Source of the DNA: Halobacteriovoraceae bacterium
GTDB lineage: Bacteria; Bdellovibrionota; Bacteriovoracia; Bacteriovoracales; Bacteriovoracaceae
Assembly: GCA_002718735.1 (NCBI GenBank)
Contig: PBFR01000011.1
Location: 1-26,578, forward strand
DNA: 26,578 bases
Reading direction: 5' to 3'
The translations under genes and the position numbers were made by a program. Under the pieces are notes generated by a model. That model did no database searches. It was not told the origin of the DNA and saw only the letters and a list, made by a program, of their open reading frames with translations. Position 1 is the first letter of the stretch, and every line of letters begins with the position of its first letter. Positions 1-8,756 of this stretch are shown piece after piece.

Positions 1-22
1 ATATCTGTACTCCTAAAAATTG

Positions 23-58
23 AAGCCTCATCTTATCACAGATGAGGCTTTTTTATTT
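23..58. terminator. Intrinsic terminator, probably bidirectional
   Basis: A perfect 10-bp inverted repeat (23-32 with 41-50, 8-nt loop) is followed on the plus strand by a T-rich run to about 58. It would end a plus-strand gene lying left of the window. Read on the minus strand, the hairpin is followed by a shorter T-rich stretch, so it may also end the BCCT transporter transcript, whose stop lies at 111. No other strong hairpin lies between them. Confidence 0.8.
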
Positions 59-110
59 TAGGTCCCACTAATGGGGTACAGATCAAAAGCGGAGGCCTTT
101 AATTTATATT

Positions 111-2087
111 TTAAATTTTTGTTAAAAATTCGGCATTGGCCATGTGTAAAAAGTGGAAGTGTTTCTCATATTGAGTAACAGCATCTGCCACAATTTGATC
201 TTGGCTGTAACCATATACATCGTAGTCTTGGCCACCACATGTTAAAAAGACCTCGGCCCTATAATAGTTCTCGTAATCTTTTTCAACATATCCTGGCACG
301 CTGAATGGACGCAACTGAACCATATATTTAAAGTCTTCAAAATCCCCCTTCTTTACTATAAGAGATACTGACATGTTGGACTCTTCAACAAGCTTTACAT
401 CAAGTTCCTGATTAACCATTTCATCTTTTAGCTCTGTAAGAGCAGGTCTTACAACTTGTTTAAGATACTGATTAACCTCATCAAACTCAGGATATTCCAT
501 GAGAAACTTAAGTCTATCTTTCCAGGCCGAGTCGGCCTGAGCATATTGACCTGTAGTCGTGTGATTCTGAACACTACTCAGGTGCATATAGTCAGCTCGA
601 AGTGATTTCATTAATGCATAAGCACCAATAAGGATCAAAAAGATCATCGGAAATGCAGATGCAATGGTCATTGTTTGCAGGGCCTCAAGGCCACCTGCAA
701 GAAGCAGTATGGCAGCCACAACACCTTCAGTCACCGCCCAAAAAACTCTCTGCCAAACAGGTGGCTCCTGTTTCCCGCCGGATGTTAAAGTGTCAATTAC
801 TAAAGATCCTGAATCAGAAGAGCTTACAAAGAAAGTTGTCACAAGCAACAGGCCTACAATAGAGAGAACTGAAGCGAATGGAAAGTATTCAAAGAACTTA
901 AATAAGGCCACTGGAACATTCTCATCAACAGCAGCAACCAATCCTACAGCATTTTCTTTAAGGGCCAATGAAATTGCAGAGTTTCCAAAAACGGTCATCC
1001 ATAAGAATGTGAATCCAGTTGGAACAAACAATACACCAACCATAAATTCTCTAATAGTTCTCCCTCTTGAAATTCTAGCAATAAACATACCTACAAATGG
1101 TGACCATGATATCCACCAGCCCCAGTAAAGAAGTGTCCACCCACCAATCCATGACTCTTTCTTATCATATGCGTATAGGTTAAACGTTTTATAAATAATG
1201 TCCGAAAAGTATGCTCCTGTATTCTGCACATACGCTTGCATTAGATCAACAGTGTTTCCAAGTAAAAGAACCGCCCCCATTAATATGACGGCCAGAGCAA
1301 CATTTATATTAGAGAGTTTTTTGATTCCCCCATCTAAACCTGCAACAACTGAAATTGTTGCAAAGGCTGTTATAATACCAATTAAGATAACCTGAACTGT
1401 AGTATTCTGTGGCACATCGAATAAGTAATTCAGTCCCGCATTCACCTGGGAGACACCAAACCCTAATGACGTTGCTACCCCAAACATAGTTCCAATTACG
1501 GCAAATGAATCAATAATATCCCCAATTCTGCCATGAATCTTGTCTCCTATTAGAGGGTAAAAGGCTGAACGTGGTAGAAGGGGCAAGTTTTTTCGATAAC
1601 AGAAGTACGCCAGAATTACAGCAAGCAACGCATAGACCGCCCAAGCATGAAGGCCCCAATGGAAGAAGGTAATTTTCATGGCCTCCCTAGCACTTTCAAT
1701 AGATGAAGGATCTCCTACTGGTGGTGCAGAGAAGTGCATCATTGGCTCAGCAACGCCAAAAAATAATAACCCAATCCCCATTCCGGCGGAAAATAACATG
1801 GCAAACCAGGAAACGTTTCCATAGTCGGCCTCAGAATGATCAGGTCCAAGCTTTATGTCGCCCAGCCGACTCACCATTAAATAGATAGTGAGCAGCAATA
1901 TACTTCCTACCGCCAAAACATAAATCCAACTTGTTTTAGCAATTAACCACCCTTGAATAGATTTAAAAAAAGAATTGAGTTGCTCGGGAAAAATTGCTCC
2001 AACAAGAGTAATTAGCGCGATAAAGAAGAATGAAGAAAAAAATACGTTTTTATTAATATCCGACTGACCAGAGATAGCCACCTCCAT
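111..2087 (-). CDS. betT: BCCT-family transporter (choline/glycine betaine), BetT-like
   Basis: This 658-aa inner-membrane protein takes up a quaternary ammonium osmolyte such as choline or glycine betaine. The BCCT signature, a Trp-rich helix with YWGWWISWSPFVGMFIARIS, lies at about residues 321-340. A GMGIG glycine motif is at 102-106 and a conserved SSSDSGS motif at 422-428. About twelve hydrophobic segments span 15-495. The hydrophilic tail (about 500-658) carries the AEVFL...GGQDYDVYGYS...QYEKHFHFLH pattern typical of BetT-type choline carriers, so choline is the likeliest substrate. The glycine motif resembles sodium-coupled BetP more than proton-coupled E. coli BetT; coupling ion is therefore uncertain. 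The ATG at 2087 has no upstream SD, and GGAGGTG sits inside codons 1-3. No betAB synthesis genes are nearby. Confidence 0.88.
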   Translation of the reverse strand: MEVAISGQSDINKNVFFSSFFFIALITLVGAIFPEQLNSFFKSIQGWLIAKTSWIYVLAVGSILLLTIYLMVSRLGDIKLGPDHSEADYGNVSWFAMLFSAGMGIGLLFFGVAEPMMHFSAPPVGDPSSIESAREAMKITFFHWGLHAWAVYALLAVILAYFCYRKNLPLLPRSAFYPLIGDKIHGRIGDIIDSFAVIGTMFGVATSLGFGVSQVNAGLNYLFDVPQNTTVQVILIGIITAFATISVVAGLDGGIKKLSNINVALAVILMGAVLLLGNTVDLMQAYVQNTGAYFSDIIYKTFNLYAYDKKESWIGGWTLLYWGWWISWSPFVGMFIARISRGRTIREFMVGVLFVPTGFTFLWMTVFGNSAISLALKENAVGLVAAVDENVPVALFKFFEYFPFASVLSIVGLLLVTTFFVSSSDSGSLVIDTLTSGGKQEPPVWQRVFWAVTEGVVAAILLLAGGLEALQTMTIASAFPMIFLILIGAYALMKSLRADYMHLSSVQNHTTTGQYAQADSAWKDRLKFLMEYPEFDEVNQYLKQVVRPALTELKDEMVNQELDVKLVEESNMSVSLIVKKGDFEDFKYMVQLRPFSVPGYVEKDYENYYRAEVFLTCGGQDYDVYGYSQDQIVADAVTQYEKHFHFLHMANAEFLTKI

Positions 2088-2158
2088 ATTTGAGTTGTTA
2101 AGTAATAAACAAGATTAGTTTTATTTAACACTAACACTTTTATGGACGCTTTTCACTA

Positions 2159-2196
2159 TCTGGTGCCAATTTTGAAAAAGTTACCAGAGTTGTAAA
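2159..2196 (-). promoter_or_regulatory. Possible promoter of the BCCT gene with an inverted repeat
   Basis: On the minus strand TTTACA (2196-2191) and CAAAAT (2174-2169) are 16 bp apart, giving a weak sigma70-like promoter with a leader of about 75 nt. An inverted repeat TCTGGT...ACCAGA (2159-2164 and 2183-2188, 18-bp gap) overlaps it and could bind a regulator. Matches this short occur by chance, so this is tentative. Confidence 0.28.
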
Positions 2197-2232
2197 CTTT
2201 AAGTGTTTAATAAATGGAAGAAATTGAACAAC

Positions 2233-2619
2233 TTAATCACTCAGCAAGCTAACTAAACTCTCAAGGACCACTTTTATAGCAACAGGCTTCTTAAGAATTT
2301 TAAACCTCAAGTCTTTTGGCATTTTGGTCAATGTACTTTGGGTTTCTTGCTTCCCAGTAACAAGTAATGCTGGTGAAACACCATATTTTAAGAACGCCTC
2401 TTTGATGATTTCTTCACCATTCATACCGGGCAAGTAGAAGTCACACATGAACAAGTCAGGCCTTCTTTCTGTCTCAAACGCAGCTATGACATCCTCACCT
2501 CTGGCGAAAGTTTTACAATTGATCCCGTATATTTCCATAGCTTGACGCCAAACAGCCCTTAAGTCTTCATCATCCTCAACGATCCACATCTGAAGACCCT
2601 TTAACGCATCAAACTTCAT
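2233..2619 (-). CDS. Stand-alone receiver-domain response regulator (CheY-like)
   Basis: The protein is 128 aa and consists of one receiver domain with no output domain. It has the acidic pocket E15-D16-D17, the phospho-acceptor D60 in DLFMCDFYLPGMNG, T88 in the LLVTGK strand, and K111 before P112. An upstream in-frame ATG at 2676 would lengthen it, but the ATG at 2619 has a clear AGGAG SD 6 nt upstream and begins at the usual receiver start. It overlaps the end of the CheB-CheR-kinase gene by 11 bp, so the two are translationally coupled. The kinase upstream is its likely phospho-donor. With no DNA-binding domain it must act by protein contact or relay the phosphate onward. Confidence 0.88.
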   Translation of the reverse strand: MKFDALKGLQMWIVEDDEDLRAVWRQAMEIYGINCKTFARGEDVIAAFETERRPDLFMCDFYLPGMNGEEIIKEAFLKYGVSPALLVTGKQETQSTLTKMPKDLRFKILKKPVAIKVVLESLVSLLSD

Positions 2620-5600
2620 GAGTTCTCCTAGGAAGTTCCACCTCAAACACAGTGGTACCTCTTTCACAATTAACAATCAAACTACCCTCGTGCTCTTCAA
2701 TAATAGATTTTGAAAGGCTAAGCCCAAGGCCAGTGCCTTCCTTTTTAGTTGTGAAAAATGGTGTCATGATTTGCGACTTCAATGAATCTGGAACACCAGG
2801 CCCGTTATCCTCAACAAGAATCTTAACACTTTGACTATTGCTAATCAGTTGCATTTTGACCCATTTATCCTCTTGGCTTTTTATAGCATCCACAGCATTG
2901 GTAAGTAAGTTAATTACGACTTGCTCTATCTGTCTTGGCCTACATTTAATAAAAACCTCATTGTCATATTCAAAAGTGAGCTCAATTCCTGCATTTTTAA
3001 AATAATAGGCTGTGGCCTGCTCAACCTGTTTTAAAAGTTTACTAACTTCAACAGTTTCCGACTTAAGCGTCTCATCCATTTTTGCCAATGACCTTAAGCT
3101 TTTGATGATTCCGCTAATTTTAGCAACTGTCTCAACGATCTTGGAGCTCATTGCCAAGGCCTGTGCCTTAACATCATCCCCACTAAGGGCACTCATTTCT
3201 AGCAACTCTGCGCTGGACTGTATTGTCTGGAGAGGCGTGTTCAACTCGTGAGATATTCCCGCGGCCATCTCACCCAAAGATGCCAATCTGGCGGATTTAA
3301 GAATCTCTGCTTGATGTTGCTTCTGGCTTTTCTCTTCCAGTTTTTTATCTGTTATATCATTTAGAATAAGGTGAAAGCCATCAGGGTTTCCATTCTCTCC
3401 CGGAACAAATGAGCTTCTTAGCTCATACCATCTTGGCCCATCTTCATTGTCAATTCCTCTTAACTCAACCCACTCTAATCCTTCATTTTTAATACTTTTG
3501 ATAAGTCTCATGATACGTCTCTCAGCTCGACGCCCTAGGATATGAGAGAAAAGATTGAAAAAGTCTTTATTTATGAATCTCTGAGGTGGTACTCCCAACA
3601 TTTGCTCAATATTATCCGAAGCATAAGTCGTCAAAAAGAAAGGATACCCTCTCTTCTTTGTTTCCTCAGGACTTTCAGAAAAAATCAAAGAACAACTCTT
3701 AGAAGAAGAGACGATGTCTTTAAAAAGTTGTAGTCTGCGCTTGGTAGCCACTAGCTCTGTTACATTAAAGGACATTACACATAGGCCATATGGCCTTCCA
3801 TCTTTATCTAGTAGTCTAAATCGGTAAGAGTAAAAGTTCTCTGTCTGCTCCCCAAATTTGAAATTTTCTTCTCTCATTAGGGTTTGTCTTGATCTTAACG
3901 CTTCAACTTCCAAGTCTTTAATTCGATTGGCCTCTTCTTCAGAGAAAAGTTGATAATCATCAGAACCAATAACTTCCGAAGACTTCTTGTCGAGCAGCTT
4001 TAAAAAGTTTGCGTTGGCATAAGTATATTTTCCAGTAAGATCTTTAACGGTGACTAGAGCTGGAGAATTTTCAAAGATCTCTCTCAGTTGGCGCTCACTT
4101 CCCTTCAACCTACTTAAAGCGTTTTCCAACTCAGTATTGTCATTTAAGGATATTACAACCCCGTCAATTTCATTATGCTCAGCCAGAATAGGCTGTGCCT
4201 TAGCAAAAAAGTTACGCTTCCCAATTTTAATCTTGAGAGTCTCAACACTTTTAGACCTCATACAATTTGATGCAAGATCTACGAGTTTTACACCTGATGA
4301 GACTCTAAAGAATGCAACACTTAAATCCTTATTTATATTGGGATTACGTTTGAGCTCGAACATTTTTTCTGCCGACTTGTTGAAGCTTGATAGCCTTAAG
4401 TCTCCATCAACAACAAGTACTGGATCATCTATAGTTTCAATTACATTATTTAATTTTCTATTTACTGAAACAAGCTCGTTGGACTTGGAGTTTAGCTCCT
4501 CATTTAGAGTTGTAAGCTCTTCATTTGTTGATTGCAACTCTTCATTGCTTACCTCTAATTCCTCGTTTGTGGATTGCAATTCTTCATTGGCAGACTGCAT
4601 CTCTTCATTCAAGGCCTGAAGTTCCTCATTGCTAGTTTCTTGTTCCTCAATGGCAAGATTGAGTTGTTCTCTCGTATTATAAAGCTCCTGTTGCAATTCC
4701 CTCATCTCAGAGTAATTGTAGTCCATTTGCTCTGGATTAGAATTTTCAATGACCTCTTCCATTTTCTTAGAAAAAGAGATCAGGTAATGCTTTTCTGCTT
4801 CATCTTCAATGTAAAAAACTTCAACGATGACTGACTGTGAAGTCTCTTCGAGTTTAATACTAATTGTGTTGGAGTTTTCTTGAAGCCTTCTACTCTTTAA
4901 AAGTACTGGCATTATACGTTTTCTTAAACTATTAACGAGGAGGTCTTCTACTCTTAAAGAGGCAAATCCTTCTTTTAAATTTATATAATCCTGAGCAGCA
5001 CCAAAAATTTGAAGCACCTGGAAGTCTTCATCCAGAAGTAAAGAGTTTGGCGCCATGGACTTGATAAAGGGCTTAGCTGAATTAAGATTTTCCTTTTTCG
5101 AAGTTTTTGGCAGGATGAGCTTTTGTGGACCTACCTTCAAAGAGCTAAATGTAATTGTTCCATCCGACTTCTTTGGTATTTTTCTGTATACTCTTGAATG
5201 AGACCGAGTTGGTCTAAAGTAATCTTTGATTGAAGAAGTTGCTTCAGCTTTCCCTAGAAAAAGGATGCCATTGGGGTTTAGAGAGTAATGAAAAATCCTT
5301 GTTATTCTTTCTTGTATTGATGCTCCAAAGTAAATAAACACATTTCTGCATGCAATTAGGTCTACTCTTAAAAAAGGTGGATCTGAAGTAAGGTCATGCT
5401 TTGCAAAGACCACCATCTCTCGAATACTTTTATTAATTTGGTAATGTCCATCAAGCTTTGTAAAGTAGTCTGATTTGATTCCCTCATCAACCTGAGAAAG
5501 AACTCGCTCGGTGTATACACCTCGCCTGGCGGCCTCCATGGCCATTTCATTTATGTCTGTCGCAAAAACAGTTAAACGAATGTTTTTAGAGTGTTTTTTT

Positions 5601-6592
5601 AGAATCTCACTTACAGCAATTGCCAATGAATAAGCTTCTTCACCACTAGAGCAACCCGCACTCCAAATTCGGATTGTGTCTCCATCATCTTTACATGAGA
5701 GGTAATCTTCAAGTTCAGTCTGAAGTTCTTTAAATTGCAATGGATCTCTGAACATCTCCGTTACAGAAATAAGCACATCTTGAAAAAGAGTATGAACCTC
5801 TTGGGGGTTGTCCCTAAGAAAAAAAGTGTACTCATGCATTGAGGCCATTTTGTTGGCCAACATACGTCTTTGAATTCTTCTTTTTATCGTGGCCTTTTTA
5901 TAATGAGCAAAATCCACTTGAACATGTTTTTTTAAGATCTTGCATATTTGATCATAGGCCTGATTCTCAACTCCGATCACCTCAGTGGGAGTTTCCAACT
6001 TTATGAAGTTGTCCACTGCTTCTTTAAGCTGCGTCCCCATCTCATCCGGAGTTAAAATTAGGTCCGTAAAACCAGAAGAAATGGCGGAGCGCGGCATTCC
6101 GTCGTAAGCAGCAGAATCGGGAGCCTGAGCAATTGTTAAAGCTCCAGCACTCTTCAGCTCTTTGAAGCCTTGTGTGCCATCGCTTCCTGTTCCTGACAAT
6201 ATTATCCCCACAATATCTTTAAACTCTGAATGTGCTAGCGAAGAAAAGAATACATCAATGGAAGGCCTAGGCCCCACGGAATTCTGAGGAGCTGAAAGCT
6301 CAAGCCTATTTCCTACGACCTTAATATCTTTGTTTGATGGAGTAATATAAACCACTCCACTCTGTATAATCTCTTTATCTTCAGCTTCTTTAACTCTAAG
6401 ACCTGAGCTACCACCTAATAATTTAGGCAGCATTGTTTGATAGTCTGGTGAAGTGTGTTGAACAACAACATAGGAAAAGTTCTTCAACTCTACGCAATGC
6501 CCAAAAAAGTCTTTTAATGCCTGAAGGCCTCCAGCGGATGATCCTACTCCAACGAGGGTTAGCTGCTCACATTCAGATGTTTTCTTAGTCAT
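2609..6592 (-). CDS. CheB-CheR-PAS hybrid sensor histidine kinase
   Basis: This 1327-aa protein fuses a methylesterase, a methyltransferase and a kinase. The CheB-type esterase (about 10-195) has GSSAGG with S19, H46 in VVVQHTSPD and D138 in SGTGSDGT as the triad. A CheR methyltransferase follows (about 215-475, SAM motif WSAGCSSGEEAYS at 310-322). Next come a PAS-like region (about 505-610), a heptad coiled coil (654-716) and PAS domains at about 715-825, 832-950 and 955-1085. HisKA has H1115 in ISHELNTP; the HATPase has N1232, DNGPGV and GTGLGLS. CheB lacks its usual receiver. No chemoreceptor, CheA or CheW lies nearby, so the targets of the Che domains are unknown. No membrane segment is seen, so it is probably cytoplasmic. 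The receiver gene overlapping its end is the probable partner. Confidence 0.93.
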   Translation of the reverse strand: MTKKTSECEQLTLVGVGSSAGGLQALKDFFGHCVELKNFSYVVVQHTSPDYQTMLPKLLGGSSGLRVKEAEDKEIIQSGVVYITPSNKDIKVVGNRLELSAPQNSVGPRPSIDVFFSSLAHSEFKDIVGIILSGTGSDGTQGFKELKSAGALTIAQAPDSAAYDGMPRSAISSGFTDLILTPDEMGTQLKEAVDNFIKLETPTEVIGVENQAYDQICKILKKHVQVDFAHYKKATIKRRIQRRMLANKMASMHEYTFFLRDNPQEVHTLFQDVLISVTEMFRDPLQFKELQTELEDYLSCKDDGDTIRIWSAGCSSGEEAYSLAIAVSEILKKHSKNIRLTVFATDINEMAMEAARRGVYTERVLSQVDEGIKSDYFTKLDGHYQINKSIREMVVFAKHDLTSDPPFLRVDLIACRNVFIYFGASIQERITRIFHYSLNPNGILFLGKAEATSSIKDYFRPTRSHSRVYRKIPKKSDGTITFSSLKVGPQKLILPKTSKKENLNSAKPFIKSMAPNSLLLDEDFQVLQIFGAAQDYINLKEGFASLRVEDLLVNSLRKRIMPVLLKSRRLQENSNTISIKLEETSQSVIVEVFYIEDEAEKHYLISFSKKMEEVIENSNPEQMDYNYSEMRELQQELYNTREQLNLAIEEQETSNEELQALNEEMQSANEELQSTNEELEVSNEELQSTNEELTTLNEELNSKSNELVSVNRKLNNVIETIDDPVLVVDGDLRLSSFNKSAEKMFELKRNPNINKDLSVAFFRVSSGVKLVDLASNCMRSKSVETLKIKIGKRNFFAKAQPILAEHNEIDGVVISLNDNTELENALSRLKGSERQLREIFENSPALVTVKDLTGKYTYANANFLKLLDKKSSEVIGSDDYQLFSEEEANRIKDLEVEALRSRQTLMREENFKFGEQTENFYSYRFRLLDKDGRPYGLCVMSFNVTELVATKRRLQLFKDIVSSSKSCSLIFSESPEETKKRGYPFFLTTYASDNIEQMLGVPPQRFINKDFFNLFSHILGRRAERRIMRLIKSIKNEGLEWVELRGIDNEDGPRWYELRSSFVPGENGNPDGFHLILNDITDKKLEEKSQKQHQAEILKSARLASLGEMAAGISHELNTPLQTIQSSAELLEMSALSGDDVKAQALAMSSKIVETVAKISGIIKSLRSLAKMDETLKSETVEVSKLLKQVEQATAYYFKNAGIELTFEYDNEVFIKCRPRQIEQVVINLLTNAVDAIKSQEDKWVKMQLISNSQSVKILVEDNGPGVPDSLKSQIMTPFFTTKKEGTGLGLSLSKSIIEEHEGSLIVNCERGTTVFEVELPRRTHEV
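4445..4633 (-). repeat. Heptad coding repeat in the CheB-CheR-kinase coiled coil
   Basis: Codons 654-716 encode nine tandem 7-residue units of the form xNEELQS (for example SNEELQA, LNEEMQS, ANEELQS, TNEELEV). They form a continuous coiled coil between the methyltransferase and the first main PAS domain. The DNA is correspondingly repetitive. This linker is characteristic of CheB-CheR-PAS fusions and probably sets a dimeric signalling helix. Confidence 0.8.
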
Positions 6593-6719
6593 TTCTTAAG
6601 CTTAGTTCAGATTAAGTATATTTTAAAGAAGTTTATAGCAGCTTAAATGCTCTGTTTACACATGGAGTCATCCCTAGGCGGATTAACACTTCCTAATCAA
6701 ATCCTTTAATTTTAAAAGG

Positions 6720-6747
6720 TTGTGAAGAAATCAAATCATTATAAAAT
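6720..6747 (+). promoter_or_regulatory. Probable sigma70-like promoter for the DUF3592 gene
   Basis: TTGTGA (6720-6725) and TAAAAT (6742-6747) are 16 bp apart. The leader would be about 15 nt and would contain the AAAGG SD just before the ATG at 6769. The region is divergent: the kinase gene leaves the other way from 6592. Confidence 0.4.
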
Positions 6748-6768
6748 AGATAAAACAAAGGTAATCAC

Positions 6769-7686
6769 ATGATTTTTGAACTAGGCCCCCTTTTCATGTC
6801 TGGCCCATTCTTAATGATGGGTGCAATCGTTTATTATTTCCTAGGTGGAATTGATTCATACTACCGAAAATATGGAAGACTTGGAAAAGGAAGAATCATT
6901 GCATTTAAGCAACAAACAACAACAAGAAGTGTTGGTGATGGTTCTCGTTCAAAAGTAACGACTGTTTGCCCGGTGATCAAGTTTTATAACAACGGAGAGG
7001 AAGTTATATTTGTAGGTACAAATCAAAACTATCTGTATGAAGAGATTGGAGCAGAGACTGAAGTCTATTATTTACCAGGTAAAAAGAATTATGTGATTCA
7101 AAAAAAGAACTCTTTTAAAATTGCAAAGTTGATTGGACTTATTTTTATCGTCATAGCCTTCACACTTATTTATACAAGAGACACTGAACTTCCTTACAAG
7201 GTCTTGATCCCCCTTCTTAGCTGTTCCTTCTTTTCACTGTTCTTACTCAAAATTAAAAAGACCATGAAAAAGAGAGCGCTGAAGGAAGGAAAAACGGGAA
7301 ACCTGCTACAGCTTATATGGGATCAAATCCTTCCAAACGAGAACATCATAGATCACAAAGAACTGGATGAAGGTGAGGGATTCATTAGAAGCTCCACTGA
7401 GTTTGACTTAAAAAAGTCCAAAGCTAATCTATTTGGTGTCCTGTTTTCTTTGGCAGTGTTGGTAGTTTTGAACTTTCTCATTTGGAACGTATATACAAAT
7501 CGCACGACGCCACAAGAAAAGGCAATAATAGACAGATTCATCCACAGTCCAGACAACCTTCAAGAGATACTTAACCAGTCACAATCCAACAGTGAGATTT
7601 CTTCGATTCTTATTCTTCTAGGGTTCATATTAATATTTAGTTTTGGATTTTTGATCAATTTAAAGGGGTGGCTTAGGAATCGATAA
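6769..7686 (+). CDS. DUF3592-type multi-pass membrane protein
   Basis: The protein is 305 aa. An N-terminal membrane helix (about 8-27) is followed by a soluble stretch (about 35-112) with GKGRIIAFKQQ, CPVIKFYNNGEEVIF and ETEVYYLPGKKNYVI. This matches the DUF3592 pattern of a small beta domain that ends in a V-Y-Y-x-P strand. Further helices lie at about 118-135, 143-160, 222-240 and 280-298. The ATG has an AAAGG SD 7 nt upstream. DUF3592 proteins have no settled function, and the second half of this one is not recognised. It stands alone, converging on the secreted-protein genes at 7703 with no clear terminator in the 16-bp gap. Confidence 0.75.
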   Translation: MIFELGPLFMSGPFLMMGAIVYYFLGGIDSYYRKYGRLGKGRIIAFKQQTTTRSVGDGSRSKVTTVCPVIKFYNNGEEVIFVGTNQNYLYEEIGAETEVYYLPGKKNYVIQKKNSFKIAKLIGLIFIVIAFTLIYTRDTELPYKVLIPLLSCSFFSLFLLKIKKTMKKRALKEGKTGNLLQLIWDQILPNENIIDHKELDEGEGFIRSSTEFDLKKSKANLFGVLFSLAVLVVLNFLIWNVYTNRTTPQEKAIIDRFIHSPDNLQEILNQSQSNSEISSILILLGFILIFSFGFLINLKGWLRNR

Positions 7687-7702
7687 GACACCCCCAATTG
7701 GA

Positions 7703-8707
7703 TTATATTTCCACTTCTATAGTATCCATATTTTTAACTCTATGAATCGTTTCATACTTGTACCTTTTCTCCACAGCATAAGCAGGAAGCTTTAAGTTTT
7801 TCAAAAGATTACCAGCTCCATACTCACCGACCAATGGATTGGTTTGAGTCGAAATAGCTCCTACTTCATACTCTCCAGATCTTAAAGGAGATTTTAAAAG
7901 AGATGATAAGTCTATTTCAACTAGAGATTCTTCGCTGGATAGCGAGTGAAGTTTATAACTCTCATGAGGAACATGTCCTTCATACAAAAGAACTTTCTTC
8001 ACACCAAAGAAGCTTCTTCGTTTATTAAGTACTCTGATATAGGGAGAGAACTCTTTTTTATGATGCACCTTGGCTGTTGTATAAAAAAGTTTATCCCTTT
8101 GTAGACTTAAATTTTGAACCTTACTTCCATATACTTTCTTAAAGTTATCCGCAGGAAGAATATCAACATAGTAGTCTATCTCCACGGCCTCTTCTTTTCC
8201 CGTAATCGCCTCAACCGAATAAGTGTAATCGTTAAACTTATAAACAACTTCATCTTTCATGCTTTCAGACAAAGAAAATTTAAATTCATATGACTCCTCA
8301 GCCTCTGAGGGATACTTTATGTAGTCAACATATACGTGAAGCCGGTCCTCAATACTTAAAAGGGGTGCCAGGTTTCTAAAGTGAATTCTTACATTGGCCA
8401 CATAACTCTTTTTAACAACAGTACTCGAAGAGTTGGAACATGAATTATACTCCATCCTGCAACTTGTGCGTCTTACTGTCCGGCACCCACTTGCATTACA
8501 TTGTGTTCTGGAAACCGGTCTGCATACTCTCACCTGAGGCCCATGGCATGTAGAGACATCTTCATCGGTGTAAACTTTATACTCCCCTGAAAGCTTAAAA
8601 GACAGTGTATCGCTTTCGGATTTATAGACGATTGATCTTTGATTGCTTAGAGCAAAAGAATTAATGGAAAGCAGGAAAGTAACGATAATCAAAAGTAGGT
8701 TAAACAT
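7703..8707 (-). CDS. Secreted protein with a six-cysteine segment, unknown function
   Basis: The protein is 334 aa with a signal peptide (about 1-19, ending SFA). After a short strand region comes a Cys-rich segment with cysteines at 54, 62, 70, 75, 83 and 90, spaced 5-8 residues apart and rich in Arg, Thr and Val; it probably forms disulfide-linked hairpins. The remainder (about 100-334) alternates short polar and hydrophobic strands, suggesting a beta-rich periplasmic or exported protein. The ATG has an AGGAG SD 5 nt away. It lies 49 bp downstream of the collagen-like gene and is probably co-transcribed with it. That neighbour has a similar Cys-rich insert, which suggests related roles. No family is recognised. 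Confidence 0.75.
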   Translation of the reverse strand: MFNLLLIIVTFLLSINSFALSNQRSIVYKSESDTLSFKLSGEYKVYTDEDVSTCHGPQVRVCRPVSRTQCNASGCRTVRRTSCRMEYNSCSNSSSTVVKKSYVANVRIHFRNLAPLLSIEDRLHVYVDYIKYPSEAEESYEFKFSLSESMKDEVVYKFNDYTYSVEAITGKEEAVEIDYYVDILPADNFKKVYGSKVQNLSLQRDKLFYTTAKVHHKKEFSPYIRVLNKRRSFFGVKKVLLYEGHVPHESYKLHSLSSEESLVEIDLSSLLKSPLRSGEYEVGAISTQTNPLVGEYGAGNLLKNLKLPAYAVEKRYKYETIHRVKNMDTIEVEI

Positions 8708-8756
8708 ATTGACTCCTATTTTATAAATCTTTTATTTCGGAACAAATTAAGTGACT

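Noticed and set aside
664..1128. 154-aa plus-strand frame inside the BCCT gene
   Set aside because: It lies wholly antisense to a gene with clear family motifs, has no SD and no recognisable features.
4050..4619. 189-aa Ser/Leu-rich plus-strand frame inside the kinase gene
   Set aside because: It is the antisense of the PAS and heptad region; its repetitive SSF/NSSL sequence is simply the complement of the NEEL repeats.
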